From Nemopilema nomurai (lineage: Eukaryota; Cnidaria; Scyphozoa; Rhizostomeae; Rhizostomatidae): a stretch of 64,000 nucleotides of DNA. The stretch lies in contig ML133383.1 of NCBI GenBank assembly GCA_003864495.1, forward strand, positions 5,564,880-5,628,879, read 5' to 3'. Shown here one piece after another: positions 24,950 to 36,869 of the stretch. The translations under genes and the position numbers were made by a program. Within the stretch, counting starts at the first letter, position 1. The number at the start of each line of letters is the position of its first letter. The notes below the pieces were generated by a model, which had not been told where the DNA came from, made no database searches, and was given only the letters and a program-made list of their open reading frames with translations.

Positions 24950-27150
24950 GCTTGCTGGAAGCAAGAACAGCAAAACGGCAAGTATGAAATTGGCTTTAAG
25001 AGCATAAATATAATATCAAATGATATAAGGAACATTCATTTTGACTTATATTTGAAGCAAAATGTATTGAATGTTAGTCAGTTGCAGATAACGTCAAATA
25101 TTCAAGACTTGTCGGTACCTTTTCTCGAGAGAAAACACTTGAAGAACCACGCTGCTTTTTTTTAGGCTCAAACAAACTGTTGTCAGACTCTTGGTATAAC
25201 CTTCCTTCTACAAGAAAAAGTACTACACAACTTCAGATGCTAAATAACACCTCTTTGCGTGAATACAAGAAGATGGCAATTTGCAACAAGTGGCAACATA
25301 ACGCTTGTGACGTCATCAGATCTGACCTGTGAATCTTTTTCCGTTGATTGATTTCACTTGTTTGAACACGTGACCACAGTGGCAAGACTTCATCTCCTCT
25401 GGAACCTAGAAGATTAAGCTAGGGTTAATAAATTTGAAGAAATGTCAGTGGGAAAAGGCAGAGAGACCATTTCATCTTGAAGACTGCTTCTGTATCAAAT
25501 GAATTGCGCTTTTGCTGTTTGGATAAGTTTACAAAAGTAGAAGGTTTTGGGTTAAAAGCGCCTTCTTTTGAATCAAAACGAGAGACATTGAGTAATTTCA
25601 ATTCCCAAACACTTGAGATATAATTTAAGACTTATGAAAATCTTCCACTACAAAACGGATACCTCTCTAAAATGAAAAATTAGTTCCACTCGTGTTCGTT
25701 CTAGGGAGGCTTAATTCCGTTTTGCACTTTAGCATTAAATAAAACTCACAACAGAAGGAAGCTTGGTAAACAATGAAAGAAAGAAACGTAAGGAAGGTGT
25801 GCACAGATAAGGGGTGTGTGTTCTCCATATAGTGTATGCTTCATGTAGTCAAGGATACTCATTGTGCATTATTTCATATTTGTTTGGCTGCAAAGTTTGA
25901 TCAAGGGTTACCATACACACCCCATTGTCATTATGGTGTGCATGGTACCGAAGATGCACCTTAACTAAGGAGAGCGGATTATCATTGGCAGGAAAAGTGA
26001 GATTGGGTATCACATAATAACAAATAAAATTCATTGAAATCTTTAGTATAAGGTTATACACCTCCACATTACAATACACGTAAGTTAATCAATGGAAATA
26101 TGTTTATTGCTCGCCAGCAGTGCAAAAACTTGTATGGCTATAACATTTGAAACATAAGTGATGCTTAAAATCCGAGAAATGGGTTGAGTTTTGGTGAGCT
26201 TCTGCCACGTGGTTCCCCTTAGCTGGGCCAGAATGTTCTGCTTTGCACTTATCAATTATTCCGCCTAAGACAAAATTTTTTGAGCATGGAACTATTGATC
26301 AGAGTTCTGATCAAAGACAAAATCTTTATCAGATTGCAAGATAGCTCAAGAAACACATGAGTGTGGTAATAAAGTCTCATTTTAGAGTTTTAGCATGATG
26401 TTCCCAAGCATGTAAAGCTAACTGTGGAAAATACGTTCCTTCTTGGATTTTGTTTGGAGATAAGGGTTATCGTGGTGTTTTACGGCATGTGTATTTGGCA
26501 AAGAGTATGCAATTTTGAATATGAAGAGCAAACAGAGTCGATTTCGCCTGTCTTCATAAAGACAAAAATGTACACAAACTCCATTGATACAGAAAAAGAG
26601 GGTTTAGGGCGGAGCTAATTAATAAGAATAAAGCCATTTCATTAGATTGTGCAGCAGAGTTACAGGCAAGGTAAACGAAACAGCACTTGTCAAAAAGGAG
26701 AATTGTTCCAACTACATCTTGGTTCCAAGAAATAAAAATACAAAGACGTCCTTCACACCAACAGGTTCGGGGATTGATCAGTGTTCTCAATACGGCACAA
26801 ATATATAAAACCATATTTTGTGGACGACAGTTGAAAACCGTTTTGATTGTCGAACAACGGCTGGAAATTGAATGAAACAGTGTCGGTTGAATTGAATCAG
26901 TGCATGAGTCAGAGTGTTATGTTGACATCATTTACAAGAGATTTTGACCAAATAAAGGACAGCCGAACGAATTGACCAAACAATGAAACGAATTTCATGT
27001 TTCGTTGAAAATATAGGTCTTTGTTTGGCTGGCCTTTCATGAAATTTCTCTTAATGGCCTACTTGCTATAACAAGCAAGCCTTGATCCAAGGTCATTCAC
27101 ATTCCATTTAAAAATTCCTCATTCTGGCCTCCAAAAGATTCTGAGTTATT
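24950..27150. other. Non-coding stretch
   Basis: Only short open frames with no recognisable domains or convincing splice-site context. If the traces at 24.4-24.8 and 29.1-29.2 kb belong to one minus-strand gene, this would be intron. Confidence 0.4.
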
Positions 27151-27279
27151 TTTTACAGCAAGATACACGTTTTTCCTGCTTGCCAGCTAGAAAAGTGAGA
27201 ATTTTTGTTGTTTTTTCAACGCCCGAGTTTGCTTGTTTGATCAATCTTAGGAAGACAGTGGATTCCTGCCAGCTAGAGG

Positions 27280-27644
27280 TACACGCTTTTTTTATAAGGA
27301 ACCACTTTATAAGGAACCAATATAGAAGGCCGAAATATATAAAGAACTTATACTACCAAAAACGAAATCCCTAAGGAACTTTTCCATTTGAAATTTTTTT
27401 TATAACTGAAAGCATCAAGAGCTAAAATGCCCGTTTTGCTATTCGTGTGTCAAGTGCTTTATTGAGTAGTTCCACATTCTCTATCTCGCCCCTCTCTCTA
27501 TCAAGTGTAAAGGCTTATTGATGTGCAGTGAAAATAAGGAACTTTTAAGGAACTTTTGGTACTAAAATCTGATGACTTGAGGTTTACGAACAAGGAACTT
27601 TTGGAACTATGCCTTGTGGTAGGTTCCTTATAAAAAAGCGTGTA
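27280..27644. mobile_element. Small inverted-repeat element (MITE-like), about 365 bp
   Basis: Terminal inverted repeats TACACGC(T)nATAAGGAACC lie at 27280-27303 and 27623-27644, matching over about 22 bp with one T-run length difference. CTAG occurs just outside both ends (27273-27276 and 27646-27649), which could be a palindromic target or part of the ends. The interior repeats AAGGAACTTTTGG-like words near both ends and has no coding frame. This is the pattern of a non-autonomous DNA transposon; the superfamily is not determined. Confidence 0.65.
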
Positions 27645-28484
27645 TCTAGTAACTCGCGTTGACGAATACACAATCACAGTTGCTCATGGGCAACATACTT
27701 TGCATTTTATATTTAAAACTTTGCTGCCAACTGCAAAATGCGATTTACTTTTTGATATTTAATATCCGAAACAATCCCGGGGCCTACACAACACTTCACT
27801 TCCTAATTCAGCAAATCAAGGAAGTGGGAAGCCCCTCCGAAGTGTGGGTAATATGCTTCGAATGGCACTTTTTTCTAATTTATTTTCTGAGTCTTAGAAA
27901 GGGCTGTTGCAGATATTCGTTGGTAGTTGTGTATGAGTGAGAGGTTAATTCATCAATACACATAGGCCAATGAACATCGAAAAAGCTGGGCCTTTAATGA
28001 GGCAAGCCATCACTTTTTCTTGTATGTCCTCGGTAGTTGAAGGGACCGCTCGAGTAAACCAGTAGAAAGAAGTGTCACCTTCGTCCGTTGCAAAGGGGCA
28101 CTTGATTTCGATACTTGAAATCGATAAGGTTATTTAGATTGACGCTGTTTCGATTGACGTAGGAATAAAGGAGTGAAGCTGAAAGGGGACAAAGACGTCA
28201 CGCCCACTTCAGGATCACTGCTCTTTATTGAGTACAAAGATTTGGTGCTAAAACGGACATTTTGGGACCGCAAATTTTATATACTATGTTGTATTTAGGA
28301 GATGTAAGTTTTCTATACATAGACAGGTAACGAAAACTAGTTCAATTTGTTGTAAACAGACAGATCTTGAAGGATTTCTCTCGTCTGTAGCATAAACGGC
28401 GACGACAAAGCATCGATATGTCTTGACACGTTGCGCCAAGTGCCTTGTCAGTTGTTCCTAAAACAGACACAGGGGACTAGGGCT

Positions 28485-29052
28485 TCAGCACGTTTCAAGC
28501 AGCTTCAGCAACCAGCTTGCTATCTGCTTTGCTTTATCAGCTCTGTGATTGTTTATGCTTGAAGCATATGATAGCTTGGAGTCATTAGAAGGAAAGGTAC
28601 CAGAAGCAGCCTTCCGAAGAAAGAGGACAAACTTGCTAGAAAATAAATTCATTATTTTAGTCAGCGTTATAGTTACTGGTCGGCTTTCTGTAAGGTTTGA
28701 ATTTCCCTCTAAAAGACAATCAAGGGGCATCTACCACCATGTTTTTATCTTTGTGGTGGTTCATGACGTAACAATACTTTACAGCCTGCACAGCTTTACA
28801 GACGTAACAATGTTTAAAGCCTGCTAAAACATTCAGCGGGAAAAGCTTCTGAGCTGAAACATCATCGCTCCCACGGTGTCCTAGTTCATTACGTAATGTT
28901 GGGATGCTACCTAATCCGTATCTATGGAGATACCTATGAATCAACTCATAAATTTTTGACGCAATGAAGTCTGAATGGTGTTTGTAAAAAACAATAGCAT
29001 TGGTTTTGGGTTTTAGGGTGTGGCCTGGATTCGTCTTGTAAGAAATTTTCAA
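28485..29052 (-). other. Chain of uncertain minus-strand open frames
   Basis: Two overlapping open frames (29052-28720 and 28730-28485) follow each other on the minus strand in different frames. Residue composition is protein-like ('HHSDFIASKIYELIHRYLHR'), but no domain is recognised and no clear splice sites link them. They may be an unrecognised gene, a decayed one, or chance. Confidence 0.15.
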
Positions 29053-29133
29053 CTATTTAGAAGCCCAGCAAGGAATGACTGAGTCATTTTACAATCAGAA
29101 TCGTGCCTTAGTTTTTCGCTCCATGACTTTGTT

Positions 29134-29210
29134 CTTTGGCTTTTACATGTTTGCTTTTTCAAACGCAACGTCATCAGGGGAATCGTCATCATTCGCGTAT
29201 TGACCCTAGC
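29134..29210 (-). other. Possible exon of a NOL7-like gene
   Basis: On the minus strand, after an acceptor CTAG near 29210, a frame reads GQYANDDDSPDDVAFEKAN and ends at a donor AT|GTAAAAG near 29134. An acidic run followed by (S/A)P(D/E)(D/E)(V/L)xF is typical of NOL7-type nucleolar proteins. The short length makes chance possible. It would lie upstream of the trace at 24.4-24.8 kb in the same orientation. Confidence 0.25.
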
Positions 29211-29970
29211 TAGCTGTAGTATCCATCTACTTACGGGTGACTTGTCTGTCTGTGAGAAAATATTATCGACTGGGTCAAAGACTCTGATCAAAGAAATAAG
29301 AGGTACATTGAAATGGGGAAACAGGGAAGCTGAAGATGTTTAGCCATCGTTTTTATTTATGGCTTACCAATCGATACTGAGCCTAATGGAGTAAGAGCAG
29401 ATTAGAATAGCGACGTCCGACATTCGCCAAAGCACAACTGATAGGTCGCCTTTTGCAAACATGTTTAGGCCTCTTCCTCTCAATCTGACTGTTTTGATGG
29501 GGCAACTTGCTGGTAGGCTTAACGATAACAGTTTGTTTGACCGCTTAATGATAACAACTGATGGAATCAACAGGAAACTCTCAGGGCCCAAAACCTGGAA
29601 ATGACTCAAAGTTATCGGCATGCTAGACTTCATAAAATAGACGAGCCATCGCTTTTCTGTGACGTCGATCATCCAAAGCTGCTTTTAAATTTGTGTTGTT
29701 GTGTTGAAAGGAAATTCGAGTCATACTTGACTTCAGACTAATTGTAAATTTGATAAATCTATAACACACACGAAACCAATTCCCACGTATTAGTGTTCCC
29801 GGCAGACACTTTCAGCAGGTGGAAGTCAACAATTCTGTTATTCGACCAGTCCCACGGAGTTTCGCTTGCAGGTTGAAACGTGAATCCACGAACCCAGGGA
29901 AGCCAACGGGCCCCTTAAATTCGTCACTACCCACTAAAATCCTCTTTATGAAAGGGACTGATTTTTTTGG

Positions 29971-29989
29971 GGGGGGGGGGGGGGGCTGG
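29971..29989 (+). repeat. Poly-G homopolymer run
   Basis: A nearly uninterrupted run of about 18 G follows a T run. It accounts for the proline stretch in the antisense frame and is a likely place for length error in sequencing. Confidence 0.9.
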
Positions 29990-30239
29990 GAATGATGCCA
30001 CGGTCGTTTTTCCGCTTCCAATGATGCTTCTCGTGATTTACAAGAAAGCCCCTGTCTCAGCTGCAACATTTGCGGCAGGAGCGTCATTGTGTCTGTGTCA
30101 GCATGTTTGGCTCGAACCGGATGCAAAAGAAATGCGAAAACAAGGTCGTTATCCTCCATGAAGCTTGGTAATGTTCGATCCTTGCATTGCACCGATTTGA
30201 AATGCCTTACAAATACTGAACAAGTGAACGGAATGGCAA

Positions 30240-30310
30240 TGATCCATCGTTGAAAAAATTGAGATTGCTTCGCCCCCAAATGACGTCATTTGCCACGTGT
30301 GCAATTTACG
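30240..30310. promoter_or_regulatory. Promoter-like cluster: CRE palindrome plus E-box
   Basis: A perfect TGACGTCA lies at 30281-30288, flanked on the left by a C run (CGCCCCC) and followed at 30293-30298 by CACGTG. These are consensus binding sites for CREB/ATF and bHLH factors. A long open frame (30279-29812) starts here on the minus strand, but it ends inside a homopolymer-derived proline run, so its coding value is doubtful. Promoter activity is inferred. Confidence 0.35.
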
Positions 30311-30699
30311 ATTTTGTCATTGCGTCAAAGGTGAGTGATCTTGATATGAATCGCCAAGGCGGATTCGAGTACCTTTGGGATTCCTACAACCCTGGGCTTA
30401 AATCCAAGTCAAATGGTTACGAAGGTTTAAGGTATTGTGACTTTATATGCAGGACTATTTGAAACTTTATATTAAACGATCCTCGGGGTCTTGTCCCAAG
30501 GAAGCTGAGGTACGTTGGGGAAAATCTCATTATCACGGGCTTGAAACCATCTTTATCCATACGATAAAGCGTTACCGCACGTCAAAACAGTTGTGCACAA
30601 TACCAAATGTCCGCATTATTTTTGCACAACGAGTTATTGCCGAAGTTACCGCTCGACTTTACTGATGTACCTTGAGATAAAAGAAAACCAGAAAGCGTG

Positions 30700-33600
30700 G
30701 CTTTTCCTGCTTCCCTGTTAATTTCTTCGTCATAATTTAAGTGGCAAAGACTGACCAACTGACCAGTCTATGCAGAGCTGTTTTGAGAAGCTCATTATCT
30801 AGGCCCTACGCACTTACCCATTTCGAACAAGCCATACACAGCTTGTTGTTATCTCCAGTGGACATGCTTTTGGTCGACTGATCGTCCTTGCCGTGGCTGC
30901 CTATCGCGAGGCCTCTATACATGTGCGTTGTTTTTACTGCAGCAGGTACCTGTTTGGATGGGCAGCTTTTAGCATAAGACAGGTGAACTAAATAATTTCG
31001 TTTTCGCTATTCCAGACCATGGGACATCTTTACCTCACACTCGCAAGTCCATTCCTCGACCAGTTCCACAAAACTCGAATTTAAAGCACGCTTAAGTCAC
31101 GTGGTACTATTGTTTTCCTCTATCCCAACTTTGGACTTGGACAGCGTAGGTGAAACATACAGGATCAGCTCGACTAATCAATTGTCTCAATGGAAAGCTT
31201 TATAAACTCCTTATTCAGAATTGAATGAAATCTGATGAAAGTGATAAAAGATTGAGACCGGAATCGCAGGGAGGGGAAATTAGTTCTAGTAAGCCATAAC
31301 AGAAGCTACTGATACTTCGCAGAGAAAGACACCACAAAATAAAGGCAAAGGCATGCGCCATATGCATCCCACGGGGCACATTTCAAGGTTTTGGATAGCG
31401 AAAACTAAACGCATTTACACTCGATCATCTAGATTTACTTGTCCACCTTAAGTAAAATTGCGATGCATGAAGTTGCTTATTCTTTTTGAGTGTGGATTGC
31501 AAAATAGGAATATTTTTATCCTCAAATTCTACTATTATTTTCACTTCTTTTTCTAAACCTATCATTATTAATTTTGTCAAGTATTTTTGCTAATAACACA
31601 ATACATTGGTTTTTTGGGCAAGGCAACACTGTTCACTCATTTTCAGAAGTTCATTTTAGTTGTTCAGTTTCTGTTGGCACGTGCACAAGGAAAATTCGTA
31701 TTTCGAACTGGTTAATGTAAGAGTTTGAGATTAGTACTCGGTTGAGTACTCGATCTTTTCTATTGGTTTCAGTTCTGAAAAAGCTCTGGAATGGCATTGT
31801 GCCAAAAGTAAAAAACAAAACACCAAAGTTTAGAGTTACAAAACATCTTCCTGTATTGTAGCAATGTTATGCGGATTGCAGTGTCTAATTTCATTGCGAT
31901 TTTGAACCGACTCTGCTTTGTTTGCAAAGTAAATGCAACGACTTCACAACTTGATATGGGGTCCCATCTCAGTGACAATAAACAGAACTTTAAAATTCCG
32001 AGAATGCACATTCAAAACTGCCGATGATGGTTGGTGATAATCAGAGCAATGGCTTCAGCTTTCGAAAACAAAACAAGTGGGTTTCAAGAATCGGCTTGAT
32101 TTTAAAAGTTGTTCCTTGAAATTACCTCCAATTTGTCAAAGGCTCTATTTTGTTCTTAACTAGTTGCTATGAAGTTAAGGAAAAGTCAAAAACCGAGTAA
32201 GTAAAATATACCCTGACTTTGAAAATTCACAAAACAGCTGAGAAACCAAACAAAGATAGGTAAAGTTAGGCCAGGCTAAGATGTGGGTAAAGAGCCCACA
32301 AGATGGCTTTGGAAAAGTCAATATTTTTCAAGTAACAGTAAATTTGAAGGCTTCTAGATTGTTTCTAGATTTTGTTTCTGCAAAAATCGAATTTTCCCTT
32401 ATTTCGAATTTTCGAATTTTCTTTTTCCATCACCTGATAATGTCGTGTTAGTTAAATTAATGGAAATATATTTCGTCGTTATGAAAATGCAAAAAAATGG
32501 GAGACAATTTATTTAGAATTCAAGTTGATAACCGCTTAGCAACTTGATTAGCAACCAACGAGTTTAACAAATAGCAGAATGGACTTATTTGCAGGTGCAG
32601 TAATATTTGTCATAACTTTTGTCATCATTTCACGCAATTAAACATTGCACCCGAAAGGATTTAACCTCCCACTTAAAAAAAGATGTAAGTTCTTCTATTT
32701 TTCAGTATAAATCTTATTGTTTTCTTTCTTTTCAAAACGATGAAGCATGGAATCTTTGCGGGCAAGCAACAAGCGATATCTATTACGACAAAACTTCCTT
32801 GCTAACCCCGTTCCGTTTATGTAGCTAGTTGAAAGGGAATTGTTCGTGCCAACAAATTAAGTCTTCCCTGCTGAAACCACTGTAACCCACGCTACCGCCT
32901 CGCTTCTCACACGCACAAGATCTTGCGAAACCAACATAAGGCACCAAGAAGCCAGCTTACCAGAGGCGGACTGGCACTTTCCTTCTAGGGTAGCTGTTTG
33001 GCTCTGAAAGGGCCCATAGCGCGGGACCAGGCCTTTAATGGGTGTGATCCTAGGAAATCAAAATTTGTGTCTTACAACAATTGCGATTGCATGGTTTTCC
33101 TTGAGTCAATAATGACTGGACACGAGGGACCCTCATTTGTTCGATTTGGTTGAGGTCCACAGAAATTAGACGTGATGGCCTTAGTTTCGAATTAGCCTGT
33201 GAAGCTCATCCACTTGAAATATCTGTTGCTAATTATCATCGCACCTGTCCAGCTAAAAACATTTTCTAGAATCTTGGAACAATTTTGGCCTAGAACATTA
33301 TCTAACCATTGCAAAGTTATATATAAAGTCACGTTTAACTACAGTTATATTTCAGGAATGGCTTTACACTTAGCCATCCATGATCTCGATGAGTTCCGGG
33401 AAGTCTAGGCAGGTATTAAATGGTTTTACTCTTTACTCTTAATAGAGAACAAAACATAGTTCTTCCTTGAAGGATTTATTTCTTTGCAGTTTCAACTGCT
33501 TCGTAAGCACATCAAAGTTATAGCTTTCTGTCAACTGCTCTTATAAAAGAAATTGAGGCTTTGAGAGTTAAACTGACGTTTACTTCAATCATTGTCTGTG

Positions 33601-36600
33601 CTTAAAATCGCTTGTACGTGAACCTTGGGGCAGGTGGAAGGGTCGCTAAAGCATTGCAGGTGATTAAGCACAATTCGCGGCCAAGCATCTTTTATTCATA
33701 GCGAGTTGTGCCGAATGACAAATATTTGTTGCAACCAATGATCACTAATCCTAGCCACTCAGACTACACCCAGGAAGAAACCATAATCATAGGCAACCAC
33801 AAGCCATCGTTCCATCCACCTCGTGCTTCATAAAAGACCTAAATAGAAAACTCATAAAATAGGGGTTAAAACTCTAGGATTCTGTTAGAACCTTTGATCT
33901 TCATCATCCTCAATAAATTTGCTTTACATTTTGCTGCTTCTGAAAATTTTCATCTGCTCTTTTCATCTGCAAGATGATTGCTAATGTTGGTATGGGAAGT
34001 TTTTCCGTGAAGTATGCTATGGAACAATGGGACAGCCACGGAGGGAAAAGCAATCACTTCTATGGAATTAATTAAAATTGCCCCCTTCCCTGAAGTGCAA
34101 ACTTTCTTTTACAGATTTTGCCAGACTAAATATTCTAACATCTAAAGATGGGACTGCTCTCCTGTCTTTGACAATGCTATTGCAATATGACTAGTATCCG
34201 GTAAATTATTAAAAATTATCAGCACACACCATAATGTTTTCCATGATCTTGTTCTATGTAGTTTCCTTTTCTTCCTCTGTTACTACATTAAGGAAGCGTT
34301 AAAGGTCTAGAATCGAAACTAAGTGTCAAACCATAGCAAAAGCTTCATGACAATTAAAAAGATGATTCAGGGTTCATTTTTTTGTTTTTAAACATTCCTG
34401 ACTTAAAATGCTTTGCGTCAATAACAATAAGCTATGGATGGCCTGAAAAGCCCTTTTCAAAGCCAATAAACGTCGGAATATTAGCTAATGTTCCTTTGTT
34501 TAATACCGGGCTTCAAGGAATTAACAATATTAAAAATAAACTTTGAAAATTTTATGATGTCGATTGATAATTTGCCAATAAATATATTTTTGGTGAGTTC
34601 TTGTTGAAAGATGGGGTCGCAAAGACATAGTTGCCACCATATTCTTTCTTTCTTCTGCAGCCCTATTTAATCGCGTCTGTGCAATTGCTTTACTTTACAT
34701 AGTAAGAAACAGCGGAAACGTTATCTTCGCAGCGCGTTGCAGTTTCGAAACCATGCTATACGAAACATTTGTTCACTTGCGATTGTTTACTAACTTGCCA
34801 ATTTACCAAGTAGCATTGACTTGATCTCCCACAAAAGCAATAAAAGGGACAGATTCTGTAAAGCAAAAGACTTCTTCTGCAGCAGTACCCTGGAATGTGA
34901 TGAATGAAGAGAAATAGGCCAGTGGAAGCCAGATGTCATGTCGCATCACTTCTAAATTTTGAATTTTCATCTTGACTTTCTCTTTTTCCTGTCTGACATG
35001 ATTCTAAGTGGTCACCTTCTTTTGACAAATATTGATTAAGTTACCTGGTTTGACATTACAGCCATTTAGTAATCATCGTTCTTAAAATTTTTCTAGCTTT
35101 TCTTTGTTCTCTTCCTTACACATTGGACAAAGATCATCCAGAAAAGTAAGCCACAATTGAATTGGAGCTTTTAAGTCTATATCATAAATAAACTGACCTT
35201 TAGTGGACATAATACGGGATGCGTTGTTTACCTGCAAGGTAGCTGAACATGTTTTTCAGCCATATTATGAATAATCATTATTCTTAGTGCTTCCTCTCCA
35301 TTTCCTTTCTCTCTAAAGTCAATCTTATATTCTATGGTTTTTCTTTTTTCAAAACTATCGTAGCGATGAAGGTGAGGCATTGTAACCGTCTTTTCTTTAA
35401 AAGTTATTATTAGCCAGTGGAAACTTGAAAGTTATAGCCAATTTCCAAGAAGTGGCACAAAACAATGCTCTCGCTACGACGCAAACTCGTACCATCTAGC
35501 ATCCATTGCATCGATTTTCTATCAATTGTGCTGCCAAAACACAGGGAAATAGTCAACAACGATTAACTGGAAGAAGCCTCTAGATAGAGCTGTTATTCTA
35601 CAGGTCTAGATGAATGCATTAAATCTTTGTTTATGTTGAATCTCGTTGAAACAATACAACTACTTGTAGCAAATCACAGGTGCCAGAGCAAGCAGGAACA
35701 ATCGATTCAGTGACACATGAGTGATTAAAGGGCTTCTAACCCCATACCTCAAAGGTCAATTATGGTGTTTTTCATCTCGGTTCTTGGTGCAGCTAAATAT
35801 TCCAAACGGCGAAAAAAATGACACATCAGGTTCATTTACCAAAAGAGCGAACCTTAATTTTAAAAATGCAGTTTCTTCATTATAAGGTCAAGTCACTGCC
35901 TGTAACAGCGTGGCTCTGTAACTGCTAGAACAAGCACAAATTTGTATAGCACCTATTAAAGTTGATATGCAAATAAGTTTTGAGTAGGAACTTTACCTTG
36001 TACACTCTTTTCTTACTTTAACTTGAATAAGTGACCAATTAGGCGACTCATACAACTTCAACCATCCAGGACTGAAGATGAGAGCTAAAGAAAATCTCGA
36101 CACTGACTACAAGTAAATAAGGAATTTTAACAAATGCAGGTGTTATCAAAGATTTTTTGCAAGGGATAGATAGGCATTCAAACTAGCAAAGCAAACATCT
36201 TTGTTTTCTATAATTGGACGGGCAAAACAAGTCCGAAAATATGAGTAATTCGCTTGTAGCAGATTTCATGTCAGTTTGTAAAGCAAAATATGGAAATGCT
36301 CGTAGATGATAGGTATATGAAAAATATGGAAATAATAGACAAAGACTTGGGGTGAATACCTGAACGAGTATGTCCAACGTTTAGTGTGCTAAGTTGATAG
36401 CGTATGAAAGCAGAAACATAACTTCAAGAAAGTACGGAACAGTGAAACCACAGTTTTGCAGTGTTCGCTGTGTTACGTCCACTCAAATGTTCTTTTAGAA
36501 AAATGTTGTAAGCATCTTTAAGTAGTAAATAGTGTGGTTCCCGGCTTTTTCTAATCACACGCTAGGTATTTTACAATATTTAGTATAAGGAACCCTAGAA

Positions 36601-36860
36601 TTTGTAAGCCCTATTTGACTGCCTGTTTGTTGCTATAGCCAAAGCTTTTGACGCTAGCATGGGTCATGTTGCTACGGCTGATCTGGAAACGAGTCTGCTA
36701 CACTTGTACCCCTGTAGCAGTTTTATTGACAACTCATATGTCTAGCTACTTCATGTAGAATCTAACATCATTTCTTGCTCTTAGAACTTCGACCTGGGAG
36801 GAGAGACAAAAAGAAAGAAAATTCCATAACTGTTGACAAAGTGATGGTGGAGAAAAGTTT
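30700..36860. other. Long non-coding stretch upstream of GOSR2
   Basis: I find no exon-like frame with recognisable protein content on either strand. It is AT-rich with T-rich tracts and simple words such as TTCGAATTTTCGAATTT near 32403. It may include upstream regulatory sequence and 5' UTR of GOSR2 towards its right end. Confidence 0.4.
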
Positions 36861-36869
36861 GAATTAGTA

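Noticed and set aside
29812..30279. 155-codon minus-strand open frame
   Set aside because: It contains a proline run created by a poly-G tract, has no recognised domain, and no consistent splice to neighbours. It is kept only as a doubt linked to the promoter-like cluster.
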